Assembly (NCBI GenBank): GCA_020832465.1
Contig: JAFIER010000046.1
Span: forward strand, 1 to 64,000
DNA from: Bernardetiaceae bacterium
Lineage (GTDB): Bacteria; Bacteroidota; Bacteroidia; Cytophagales; Bernardetiaceae
Length of the DNA: 64,000 bases
Direction of reading: 5' to 3'
A program made the translations under genes and the position numbers. Positions 44,234-52,839 of this stretch are shown in pieces. Numbering within the stretch: position 1 is the first letter of the stretch; the number at the start of each line of letters is the position of its first letter. Under the pieces are notes generated by a model that did not search any database, was not told the origin of the DNA, and worked only from the letters and a program-made list of their open reading frames with translations.

Positions 44234-47200
44234 ATGCGAGTAAATTTTTACCTAAGTTATATTATTCTTACCCTCAGTATTTTATGCTTTTCAATGCTTA
44301 AATTGAAAGCACAAGGTACTGATTTGCAACCATTAAGTGATAAACTTATGGTAAAGGTAAAGGCTTCAGCTAGCGCACGCACGGCAGAGCACTTTGCTAA
44401 TGTACCACTGCAAAAATTGCAAATTAAGGAAACAAAAAGTACATTCTCGGATATTATACGAAATAGCCCCAGAACTCGCCAACAAGCTAATATGCGCAAA
44501 GCACCCCTACCAGAAGGTGTCAAAACAGATATCGAAAATCTACATCAAGTTACAATCGCAGAGGGGCAGACAGTAGAAGAAGCCATAGCTTACTTCTCAG
44601 CACAAGATTGGGTAGAATATGCCGAGCCTATTTATCCACACGAACTTATGGGACCGCCACCGCCATATATCCCTGACGACCCTATGGTGCAATGGCATCT
44701 AAACGTGAGCCAGTTTTACCAAGCATGGGGATTGCATCAAGGCGATACGAATACCGTAATTGGAATTATAGACACAGGGCTTTTCAAAGGACACCCCGAT
44801 TTGATAGGTAATGTATATTACAACAATGCAGAGCGGTACGGTACGCCAGGGTTTGATGACGACGGAAACGGATTTGTAGATGATTCCTTAGGATATGATT
44901 TTGGCGATTGGAATGCCGATGTATCTGATGTTCACGCCCACGGCACAGCCGTAGCTGGCATGTCTAGTGCTGTTGTTGATAACGGAATAGGTATTGCAGG
45001 CGGTGGTTTCAAATGCCGTTTTATGCCTTTGAAAGTAATGAACTCAAGCATGCGCATTGTCAATATGTTTGAGGCTATGGTGTACGGAGCTGAAAATGGT
45101 TGTGATATTATAAACCTTTCACTCGGACGTGCTTATGTACGCTTTCAATGGGAACAGGAAGTAATTAACTATGTAGCACTCGAGCGGGATGTCAGCATCA
45201 TCGCATCGGCGGGTAATGCCTTTCATGAAATGGATTACTACCCCGCTGCTTATCAATATGTGCTCTCCGTAGCCCATTCGCAATCGAGTGATGCAAGGGC
45301 TAATGGTACATTTCATCGTTCAATATCAATAATGGCGCCCGGCTTAGGCACGCTCACAACCTATAACCCATTTTTCCCACCCGGAGGTTGGTATCGCTGG
45401 GGGACAGGCTCGTCCTTCGCCGCACCACTAACGGCAGGAGCTGTCGGACTCGTAAGAAGTGCTTTTCCCGAACTTACGGGATTGCAAGCCAACGAACTTG
45501 TGAGGGTAACCTCTGACAACCGCTACGACTTACCCGCTAATGCACCCTATTTAGAAAAAATAGGCTACGGACGGCTCAATGCTTTCCGCGCACTTGCCGA
45601 GCGAAATATAGCCAAATCCGTACGTATGGATAATTTTTCTTATCAAGGTTCGCACCCTGATTTTGCCGTCTCAGGCGATGTCATAGAAATTACAGCAGAT
45701 TTTATCAATTATTTAGCACCCACAAGTAGCAATCTCAAAATTAAGATATCTACGGAGTCGCCCTATGCTACGGTGATAGATAGCGTTTTTAATATGGGGG
45801 CAACGCCCACCCTCGAACGAAGAACAAATAGCGACCAAAAATATCGCATAGCCGTCGCTGCTGATGCGCCTTTAAACCACGCTATTATTGTGAGATTGGG
45901 CTACGAAGATGGTGACTACAATGATTACGAATACTTTACAGTCTATGCAAATCCTAAATCGCTCGTTATCCCCTTCAATACTATGAGTTATGCACTCAAT
46001 AGCAACGGACGCTGGGGCTTTTACGACCGCAGTTTTCGATATGGAGATGCGATTCGCGCTGATGATGATATGGTCCTTACCGATGGAGGTCTTATGATTG
46101 CGCAAAGCAGCACAAAAGTTTCTGATTGTGTAATTACACACCCTCCAAGTGGGTTTTTTAATAATCATTTTACCATAGAAAATGCCCCTGATTATAACGA
46201 ACAAACTCCTTTTTACAAAGAAGCACAAACCGCATTTTCAGATACAGCAGCGCACCCCACGCCTATAGGTGTGCATGTTAGTAAGAGAGTTTGGGGAAAT
46301 ACGAATACGCCCCACCACAAGTATATCATTGCCGAGTATAGCATCAGAAATGTAAGTGGTGCATTTATAGATTCTCTCAATGTAGGGCTTTATGCCGATT
46401 GGAACATCGGTAACTTTAATAATAATTACGCACGCTGGGATAATGTAAGACAATTTGGCTACGTCTATGAACCAGGAGGAAAGTACGCCGCTATCAAATC
46501 TACACAACCTAATCGCAATTATTTTGCCCTAGACCTCACTGATGTCGGTGGTGATAATATCAACCTGCTCGATAGCTTTACTGTTGCCGAAAAATATCAA
46601 ACCCTCTCCCAGCGCATCAAAAGACCAGAAGCGGGGTTTCTTACCACAGGTAACAATGTAGCCCACGTCGTAGGCTCTACAATTTTTGCTATAAATGCTG
46701 GTGAAACGCGTATTATTCGCTTTATCATCAGTACTGGAAATAGCTTGCCCGAAGTAATTCAAGCCATTCAGCAAGCAGAGCTGAGCCTCAACCCGACGAC
46801 AAGCCGTAGCCCCGCACCGCTTTTGAGCGATACGCTTTGCGCAACGCCGCCTTATCTTGTAAGTCCATCGGGTGGTTCGCAGTTTAGATTTTATAAAACG
46901 GATAATACGCAAACACCAGTGCACATAGGTGCTACCTATACAATACCCCCTTCTGAAATAAATGTACCTCTTTATGTAACAAATGTAGATTCTACGTTGG
47001 AGGGCACACCTGGGTATGTAAAGTTTCAAGCTATTCTCAACGAACCAGAAGTGGATTTTTCACTGCCCGATACCTTAGATATTACCACAGGCGCGCCCTT
47101 GCTCGTAACTGCTACGGGAAGTACGCCACTTATTTCTTGGACTTGGAACTTTGGCGACGGCACGCCTGATGTAACAGGGGCAAGTTCGCTATCACATAAT

Positions 47201-49021
47201 TATAATTCTCAAGGACTTTTTGAAGTTAGCTTGCATGCTACGGATACTTTTGGTTGCGAAAAAATAGTTACACGCTCGCTTTGGGTAGTCAGGAAAAGTC
47301 CTACGCCAATTATAGGTACAATCCCACAAGCCTGCCCGGAGCAGGAAGTTACGATTGCACCAGAAGGTGGAAGCCATTTTAAGTTTTTTGATATGAACGG
47401 CGAGCTTTTACATTCAGGTAGTGAGCTTACGCTCAATGGCGTTACTCACGATTCTGTATATGTAGCCAATTACGATTCCTTGCGTCCAAGTGAGCGCGTT
47501 TTTGTGCGCATACGCCGCACAGTACTTGCACCGCAAATCAATGCTTCGCCCATGTTTGATTCTGTTTTATATGCCAATGTTGTCTTTCGTGATATAGGTG
47601 AAAATCAGTACAACACTATTGAAAGACGCTGGGATTTTGGCGACGGCACTGCACCAAAGTTTGGCGCTCTTGTAACGCATACTTATGCTGCACAAGGCAT
47701 TTATACCGTAAGGCTTAAAGTTACAGATGTTACGGGTTGTGTCGTAGAGGTCAGTCGTGAGTTTAGAGTTGGTAAGCGCGCTGATGCACCGTTGCTGCCC
47801 TCCGTGATTACAATTTGTAAAAATGGCAGTGCGGTTATCAAACCAGAAATTGGCACTAATTTTAACTTTTATACCGATACGACGGAAGCACCTATTGCTT
47901 CTGGTCGTGCTTATATCCTTGAGTATGCCGAAGATATGCCTGATGTAATTTATGTAACCCGCACGGATTCTATTATAGAGAGCATCGCTACTGCAGTTTT
48001 TATTGAGCATATAGAGGCTATTGCTAACTTTGAGTTTAATCGAGAGTTGTTCTTAAACGAGAGCAATACTGTAAATTTTGAAGATAGAAGTCCTGATGCT
48101 GTATATTGGGAATGGGATTTTGGCAACGGGCGCACTTCTTTTTTACAAAATCCTTCCTCGCAGTTTTTTGCGGAGGGTGAGTATGAAATTCGTTTGCGCA
48201 TCCGTGATAGTCGGGGTTGCGAAGCAGAGCGAACTAAAATACTTACGACTTTTAGCCGTTCGCCACAGCCGCAGCACCCACCAGTATATATATGTCATAA
48301 TGATTCTGTAACGCTTACCCCACGAGGTGGTTCGCTCTTTAGGTTTTATCGTGGAAATACGGATACGGAGCCTGTGCATGTCGGTAATTCATACCATTTA
48401 GGTTGGGTAACGGCCCCTCAAACTTATTTTATTACCTGTGCAGATTCAACCCTTGAGAGTGTAGCTCGCCGTGTAGATGTATTGCTTAGTAAGCCTTTTG
48501 CTGATTTTGAAATGAGTAGCGATACCGTCAATTTATTCTATCGAGAAACGCTCACACTTACGGATAGAAGCGAGGGTGCAACCCGTCGTCGCTGGCAAGT
48601 AAGCAGTGGCGTAGGAAGTGCAGAAGCAGAGTGGGAGGTGGCTTTTGAAGAAAAAGGCACTTATGAAATTCGCTTGGTTGCTTTTGATTCTTTGGGCTGT
48701 ATAGATACACTATCACGTTTTGTGCAGGTAATTGATACACCCATTATCAACGCTATTGATTCTAATAAAAATTACAGTTTGATGGTGTATCCCAATCCAA
48801 CAACTGATATTGTCAATGTTATCTTAAATCTAAGGCAGAGTCAATTTGCACAGCTTAGTGTGTATGATAATAGAGGTGTGAGTGTATTAGAATTGCCTCG
48901 TAAACAAATTACGCAAGAGCATTACGTGCTCGATTTAAAACGATTAAGCCATGGTATGTATCATTTACGTATTGTCATGGATAGTGAGGTGATATACTAC
49001 AAAATCGTACTTCAAAAATAA
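44234..49021 (+). CDS. Type IX secreted subtilisin-like protease with PKD modules
   Basis: The 1595-residue protein has a signal peptide (to KAQG, about residue 27), a propeptide-like region (to about 150), and a peptidase S8 domain with the triad Asp180 (GIIDTGLFKG), His236 (HAHGTAVAG) and Ser394 (GSSFAAP), plus the oxyanion Asn328. After a long middle region four modules repeat about every 145 residues, each a sugar/Ig-like segment (for example EGGSHFKFF, GGSLFRFYRG) followed by a PKD domain (WNFGDGTPD, RWDFGDGTA, EWDFGNGRT). A C-terminal sorting domain begins near LMVYPNPTTDIVNV and ends SEVIYYKIVLQK. Together these predict export by the Sec and type IX systems, then surface attachment or release. 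Target proteins are unknown. Confidence 0.94.
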   Translation: MRVNFYLSYIILTLSILCFSMLKLKAQGTDLQPLSDKLMVKVKASASARTAEHFANVPLQKLQIKETKSTFSDIIRNSPRTRQQANMRKAPLPEGVKTDIENLHQVTIAEGQTVEEAIAYFSAQDWVEYAEPIYPHELMGPPPPYIPDDPMVQWHLNVSQFYQAWGLHQGDTNTVIGIIDTGLFKGHPDLIGNVYYNNAERYGTPGFDDDGNGFVDDSLGYDFGDWNADVSDVHAHGTAVAGMSSAVVDNGIGIAGGGFKCRFMPLKVMNSSMRIVNMFEAMVYGAENGCDIINLSLGRAYVRFQWEQEVINYVALERDVSIIASAGNAFHEMDYYPAAYQYVLSVAHSQSSDARANGTFHRSISIMAPGLGTLTTYNPFFPPGGWYRWGTGSSFAAPLTAGAVGLVRSAFPELTGLQANELVRVTSDNRYDLPANAPYLEKIGYGRLNAFRALAERNIAKSVRMDNFSYQGSHPDFAVSGDVIEITADFINYLAPTSSNLKIKISTESPYATVIDSVFNMGATPTLERRTNSDQKYRIAVAADAPLNHAIIVRLGYEDGDYNDYEYFTVYANPKSLVIPFNTMSYALNSNGRWGFYDRSFRYGDAIRADDDMVLTDGGLMIAQSSTKVSDCVITHPPSGFFNNHFTIENAPDYNEQTPFYKEAQTAFSDTAAHPTPIGVHVSKRVWGNTNTPHHKYIIAEYSIRNVSGAFIDSLNVGLYADWNIGNFNNNYARWDNVRQFGYVYEPGGKYAAIKSTQPNRNYFALDLTDVGGDNINLLDSFTVAEKYQTLSQRIKRPEAGFLTTGNNVAHVVGSTIFAINAGETRIIRFIISTGNSLPEVIQAIQQAELSLNPTTSRSPAPLLSDTLCATPPYLVSPSGGSQFRFYKTDNTQTPVHIGATYTIPPSEINVPLYVTNVDSTLEGTPGYVKFQAILNEPEVDFSLPDTLDITTGAPLLVTATGSTPLISWTWNFGDGTPDVTGASSLSHNYNSQGLFEVSLHATDTFGCEKIVTRSLWVVRKSPTPIIGTIPQACPEQEVTIAPEGGSHFKFFDMNGELLHSGSELTLNGVTHDSVYVANYDSLRPSERVFVRIRRTVLAPQINASPMFDSVLYANVVFRDIGENQYNTIERRWDFGDGTAPKFGALVTHTYAAQGIYTVRLKVTDVTGCVVEVSREFRVGKRADAPLLPSVITICKNGSAVIKPEIGTNFNFYTDTTEAPIASGRAYILEYAEDMPDVIYVTRTDSIIESIATAVFIEHIEAIANFEFNRELFLNESNTVNFEDRSPDAVYWEWDFGNGRTSFLQNPSSQFFAEGEYEIRLRIRDSRGCEAERTKILTTFSRSPQPQHPPVYICHNDSVTLTPRGGSLFRFYRGNTDTEPVHVGNSYHLGWVTAPQTYFITCADSTLESVARRVDVLLSKPFADFEMSSDTVNLFYRETLTLTDRSEGATRRRWQVSSGVGSAEAEWEVAFEEKGTYEIRLVAFDSLGCIDTLSRFVQVIDTPIINAIDSNKNYSLMVYPNPTTDIVNVILNLRQSQFAQLSVYDNRGVSVLELPRKQITQEHYVLDLKRLSHGMYHLRIVMDSEVIYYKIVLQK

Positions 49022-49053
49022 TCTATTATTTGCTGGCTGGCGAGTAGGCAATT

Positions 49054-49103
49054 TCTGAAGCTGGAGCTTCGGGCTACAGTTTGCAAAAAACTGTTAGTGC
49101 TGC
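49054..49103 (+). repeat. Family C fragment (C4)
   Basis: TGAAGCTGGAGCTTCGGGCT followed by CAGTTTGC and AACTGTTAGTGCTG. It matches the central part of C1-C3. The 49022-49330 spacer otherwise holds the promoter below. Confidence 0.5.
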
Positions 49104-49224
49104 ACAACATATAGGCAATTCATAGCCCTTTTATCTATCGCTAAAAAAAGAGGGCTTATCTTTACAAAACAAATTTCTATCGAAAAAAGAAGGTGTATTT
49201 TGAAAATAGCATCAAATTTGAACC

Positions 49225-49254
49225 TTGATGTTTTAGGGAACTTTGTTATTTTTG
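49225..49254 (+). promoter_or_regulatory. Bacteroidetes promoter with both elements, TTG-N19-TATTTTTG
   Basis: TTG at 49225-49227 is spaced 19 bases from TATTTTTG at 49247-49254, an exact fit to the known TTG-N17-23-TAnnTTTG consensus. Transcription would start near 49261. A 9-bp hairpin (TTTATCAAA at 49258-49266, complement at 49273-49281) begins at that point, so it lies at the very 5' end of the predicted RNA. Confidence 0.72.
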
Positions 49255-49330
49255 CGCTTTATCAAATTTCGGTTTGATAAAATCAAAAAATAAATTATTG
49301 TGTTTAAAATTTTATAAATCAAAATATACC

Positions 49331-50008
49331 ATGAAAAAATACTGTTTGGGGATTTTTGCCTTTTGCTTTTTGAGCTTTTTTATGTTTACTTCTACCGATA
49401 GCTCGGCACAAGAAATGAGTAAAGATGAGAAAAAGCAATGGAAAAAACGAATGAAAGATATGAGCCTCGAGGAATTTAAATCTACAATGCAAGAATACTC
49501 CTCGCTCAAAACCGAAGCAGAAGGGCTAAAGCGCCAAGTACGTTCTATGAGCCAAGCCATTTCTGACCGTGATGTTATTATTGATAGCTTGAGGTCGGTA
49601 GCACGTGAGGGAAACCAAGCTAAACCTAAAGAAAACAAATCCTCGACTGAAAATCCTGATAATTATGAACAAGGTAAAGTCTATAGGGTGCAGGTCGGCG
49701 CTTTTAAAAATAAAGACCTTACCAAGTACACAGAACACCCAAGGTTTCATGCCGAACACGATGGTGATAATGTCAAAAAATATACAATAGGTACATTTAG
49801 GGACTACTGGGAGGCTGATTTATTTAAAAAATACCTCCGTGAAATGGGCGTAAAAGACGCATGGATTGTTGCTTATGTTGATGGAAAGCGCACTGATATT
49901 AAAAACGTACTCGGCGAGGCTGATATTAAAATGGTACAAGACGGAGAAAGCAAAAATAGCGATGTCGGTGGTGGTTCTAATAATAAAAGTAGCGATGATG
50001 GCTGGTAG
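49331..50008 (+). CDS. SPOR-domain protein with coiled coil
   Basis: The 225-residue protein has a signal peptide (to SSAQ, about residue 26), a charged helical coiled-coil segment (about 30-100, EYSSLKTEAEGLKRQVRSM), a linker, and a SPOR-like domain (about 115-185: GKVYRVQVGAFKNKDL, then KYTIGTFRDYWEADLFKKYL). SPOR domains bind denuded glycan strands of peptidoglycan. The C-terminal tail is acidic with Gly/Ser/Asn. ATG at 49331 is supported by the signal peptide and the 5' promoter; an earlier in-frame TTG (49274) falls near the hairpin. Its position just before the PorP-OmpA gene suggests that both serve the cell envelope. Confidence 0.88.
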   Translation: MKKYCLGIFAFCFLSFFMFTSTDSSAQEMSKDEKKQWKKRMKDMSLEEFKSTMQEYSSLKTEAEGLKRQVRSMSQAISDRDVIIDSLRSVAREGNQAKPKENKSSTENPDNYEQGKVYRVQVGAFKNKDLTKYTEHPRFHAEHDGDNVKKYTIGTFRDYWEADLFKKYLREMGVKDAWIVAYVDGKRTDIKNVLGEADIKMVQDGESKNSDVGGGSNNKSSDDGW

Positions 50009-50023
50009 GCTATACCATATAGC

Positions 50024-50165
50024 TCACACTACTATACATTTTTTCATAGCGTTATGGAAAATGGGCTTAGAAATAACATTTCTCAAAGAAATGTTATTTC
50101 TATATGGATTTTCCACAGCTTAGGCTTTGCAAACCTCAGGGTATGGAAAAAATGTATAATAGTGT
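50024..50165 (-). mobile_element. Family A element, copy A10, inverted
   Basis: CACACTACTATACATTTTTT at the left and its inverted relative ending AATAGTGTG at the right. Hairpin 1 lies at about 50067-50101. Terminal repeats are well preserved but no 9-bp duplication is recognisable. Remaining bases of 50009-50330 show no other feature. Confidence 0.68.
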
Positions 50166-50330
50166 GTTTTTAAGCTATTTTGAGAAAAAGTAAAAGTGCC
50201 AAATCGTTTTCATACGGTTTGGCATAATTTTTTACATATTAGCAAGTATATGAGTATGACCTTACGCAAAGATAACAGAGAGTTCCCTATTCTTATTTGA
50301 TTTTCGTATTTCAATAAATCTATCCCGCGT

Positions 50331-51770
50331 ATGGCACTCAAAAAATTACATTACCTATTTATTTGGTGTTTATTTTTGGGTTTGGGGCATCATTTGCAAG
50401 CGCAAAATTTGCCTTTATATACCCATCACTTTCAAAATCCTTTTTTTTATAATCCTTCATTTGCGGGTATGTCTGGCTATCACGAAGCTAACTTAACATA
50501 TCGCAATCAATGGGCTGGTATAGAAGGCGCACCGCAAAGCCTATTTGCCACTTATCACATGCCGATTAGCAATAATGCAGGCGTAGGCGCACAAATTTTG
50601 CAAGATCAAGCCGGCATGTTTAGCCGTACTTCTTTTAGATTTTCCTATGCCTATAAAGCTAAACTCAATGAAGATAGCGATTTACAAATGGGCTTGGCAT
50701 TAGGCGCGGGCTACAACGGACTTAATTTTAACCACCTCTCCGAACGAGATTTGAATGACCCAGCATTGCTTCGTTATGATAAAAGTTGGAATATAGAAAG
50801 TGGCTTTGGAGCAGCTTTCAGACATAAGCAATTACAAATAGCTGTTGCACTGCCTAATATGCTTTATCAAAATTTTGCTATGCAGGAACAAGCCGATGCC
50901 TCCCCTGCTTATACCAATAGTATTTTCAGACTGGCACAGCAAATGGTGGCATCTATTTCTTACGAATGGGAACTCTCAGAGCAGGGAATTAGCATTCGTC
51001 CAATATTGCTATATCGCAATCAATTGTTAGATGTAGCGCAGTTTGAGGCAGGGGCAGTAGCCGAGTGGCAGAAAATGTTCCGATTTGGATTTACTATCAG
51101 GCAGGGGTATGGCGCAGCCGTAATGGCGGGTGTTACCTATCAAAATCTATCTATTGGATACGCCTATGAAATAGCGCAAGGAAGAATCAGCACGCACTCT
51201 TCTGGGGGGCACGAAATAAACCTCGCTTATCGCTTTGGAAAAAGAAACGATGCCCTACAAGATACCATTAACTTTACGCCACCCTTAGAAGAAATCGTAG
51301 ATAACAATGAAAGTAGTGATACGACTATTGCTGATATAAATATCGAAAATCCGGACTCCCTAATCACAGAGCCTAATGTAGTCGTAGAAATTCCCAATGA
51401 GGAAATAGTTACGGATACGAACAATTTCCCCCCTGATTTTGGTGAAGTCTATGCCCTACCGCTCGAAGTTTTTGTAGAAAAAACAACAGAAATTACAAGT
51501 GATGCCATACCTATGCTCGAGCAGATTGCTGTATTTTTGGAAGAAAATCCAAATACTTATATGGAAATTGCCGTTCATACGGGGCTTAAGGGAAGCCCAG
51601 GCGAGCAGCGTACACTCTCTGAAAAACAAGCAGAAGTTTTGGTTAATTATTTCAGTCAAAAGGGAATTGCTAAGCGACGACTCTCTACCTTCGGCTATGG
51701 CTCGACAATGCCACTAAGCAATAGCAATGACGCTATAAATAGAAGAGTTGAAATCAAAATTACACGCTGA
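50331..51770 (+). CDS. PorP/SprF-type T9SS membrane protein fused to OmpA domain
   Basis: The 479-residue protein has a signal peptide (to LQAQ, about residue 25), then a PorP/SprF outer-membrane domain. Hallmarks are NPFFYNPSFAGMSG, NLTYRNQWAGIEGAPQSLFA and the GVGAQILQDQAGMF turn. An acidic linker (about 305-365, rich in D, E, N and T) leads to a C-terminal OmpA domain (EIAVHTGLKGSPGEQRTLSE, RRLSTFGYG, NRRVEIKITR). PorP/SprF proteins assist type IX secretion or attach its substrates; fusion to a peptidoglycan-binding domain would tether the barrel to the wall. The gene is near the T9SS substrate at 44 kb. Confidence 0.92.
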   Translation: MALKKLHYLFIWCLFLGLGHHLQAQNLPLYTHHFQNPFFYNPSFAGMSGYHEANLTYRNQWAGIEGAPQSLFATYHMPISNNAGVGAQILQDQAGMFSRTSFRFSYAYKAKLNEDSDLQMGLALGAGYNGLNFNHLSERDLNDPALLRYDKSWNIESGFGAAFRHKQLQIAVALPNMLYQNFAMQEQADASPAYTNSIFRLAQQMVASISYEWELSEQGISIRPILLYRNQLLDVAQFEAGAVAEWQKMFRFGFTIRQGYGAAVMAGVTYQNLSIGYAYEIAQGRISTHSSGGHEINLAYRFGKRNDALQDTINFTPPLEEIVDNNESSDTTIADINIENPDSLITEPNVVVEIPNEEIVTDTNNFPPDFGEVYALPLEVFVEKTTEITSDAIPMLEQIAVFLEENPNTYMEIAVHTGLKGSPGEQRTLSEKQAEVLVNYFSQKGIAKRRLSTFGYGSTMPLSNSNDAINRRVEIKITR

Positions 51771-51790
51771 TTTTGAAGCAATAAGCAAAC

Positions 51791-51840
51791 AAAAAAGTAG
51801 CAATAGCATTTCTTTGAAAAATGTTATTGCTACTTTTTTT
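51791..51840 (+). terminator. Terminator of the PorP-OmpA gene
   Basis: AAAAAGTAGCAATAGCATTT pairs with AAATGTTATTGCTACTTTTT with one mismatch, closing in a T tract. The inner part resembles family A hairpin 1. Confidence 0.85.
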
Positions 51841-51917
51841 AAGGGGGGGGATCAAAATTAACTTTTACTGGGTGCAATTCCTTTTTACGCAGTAGCATAA
51901 GCTACTGTCTTAATAAC

Positions 51918-51986
51918 AACTACTCTCGCCGTGTTTGCTGTCCCCACCGAACACAAACCGCGTAGTTTTGAAATGCATTCCTTTTA
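51918..51986 (+). repeat. Family D dispersed repeat, copy D2
   Basis: AACTACTCTCGCCGTGTTTG, CTGTCCCC and GTAGTTTTGAAATGCA match D1 in order and spacing. It ends a few bases before the stop of the gene below. Confidence 0.6.
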
Positions 51987-52364
51987 CTTGATAATAAATT
52001 TTTTGGTTGTAACGTTTTGATTATCTATCGAGACACGATAAAAATAAACACCTGACTTGAAAGCATGTACAGGGATTTGTATTTTATTTTCAAAAGCATC
52101 TAATTTATACTCTTTGACGACACTGCCCAAAAGATTGAGTATCGTAATTTTAGCCTCTGAATGCATAGATTCGAGTTGGTAATCAAAATTTACATATTCA
52201 GTAGCAGGGTTAGGATAAGCATTAGATATCTTGATAGGTACACGCTCGTTAGTTGTATTTTGCGTGTTATCTATGTTATTATTACTACCACTCCAGTTAT
52301 TTTGAGCTGATAAGCTTGCGCTCAGAAAAAGGAATAGAAAAAGAAAAAGTAGCAAATTTTTCAT
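51984..52364 (-). CDS. Small secreted protein made almost entirely of a T9SS sorting domain
   Basis: The 126-residue product is a signal peptide (to SAQN, about residue 22), a short Ser/Asn-rich linker (23-44) and a complete type A C-terminal sorting domain: AYPNPATEYVNFDYQL, the ITILNLLGSVVKEYKL strand, IQIPVHAFKSGVYFYRVS and a terminal KKFIIK. No cargo domain exists. The domain is normally removed from T9SS substrates after secretion, so a free one is unusual. It may be a decoy, a pseudogene remnant of a larger substrate or a small surface protein. It is intact with a normal start. Close to the PorP-OmpA gene, but on the opposite strand. Confidence 0.85.
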   Translation of the reverse strand: MKNLLLFLFLFLFLSASLSAQNNWSGSNNNIDNTQNTTNERVPIKISNAYPNPATEYVNFDYQLESMHSEAKITILNLLGSVVKEYKLDAFENKIQIPVHAFKSGVYFYRVSIDNQNVTTKKFIIK

Positions 52365-52466
52365 CTTGTCTTTGTTTTGTTTGTTATTGTTTTCGAAAAG
52401 GGATTAAATAGCAATCGGATTTTGACTTAATATACGAATCTTTATTCCATAGGGTTTCACTTTATA

Positions 52467-52631
52467 GATACTAATACACGTAATTTAGTTGCATAGAGTG
52501 CACGCCAAGTTGATAAATCGCCTTAGGATAGTTTCATAACTTACCGTTTTTGAAAACGGTGAGTGTTAAGCCCATTTTTTATATCATAGTGGGGGCAACT
52601 CCATGTTATGGAAAAAATCTATAGAAATATG
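52467..52631 (+). repeat. Composite family C/A repeat
   Basis: Starts GATACTAATACACG, contains GTGCACGCCAAGTTGATAAA as in C1, an AACCGTTTTTGAAAACGG-like hairpin and the family A right part (AAGCCCATTTTTT, then GTTATGGAAAAA). Ends near ATAGAAATATG. The 52365-52839 spacer holds only this and the -7 box at 52806. Confidence 0.5.
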
Positions 52632-52805
52632 ATTTTACGGCTAAGAACCTTACTTGTGGCTACACGTGCATAATGACAAATATATCATTTTTTTTGCTCA
52701 ATATCAAATCTTTACAACAAATTCATCATGATAGCATATAAAGGCAATGTACTAAATTTACAGTAAAATTTATGCCAACTGTATGGTATTCATTATTGCT
52801 TTTCG

Positions 52806-52813
52806 TATTTTTG
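52806..52813 (+). promoter_or_regulatory. Candidate -7 box (TATTTTTG) for the glycosyltransferase gene
   Basis: TATTTTTG matches TAnnTTTG and lies 27 bases before ATG 52840, which argues against the longer in-frame start at 52783. Confidence 0.5.
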
Positions 52814-52839
52814 CTTCACTTACCAATTTCAATAATCGC

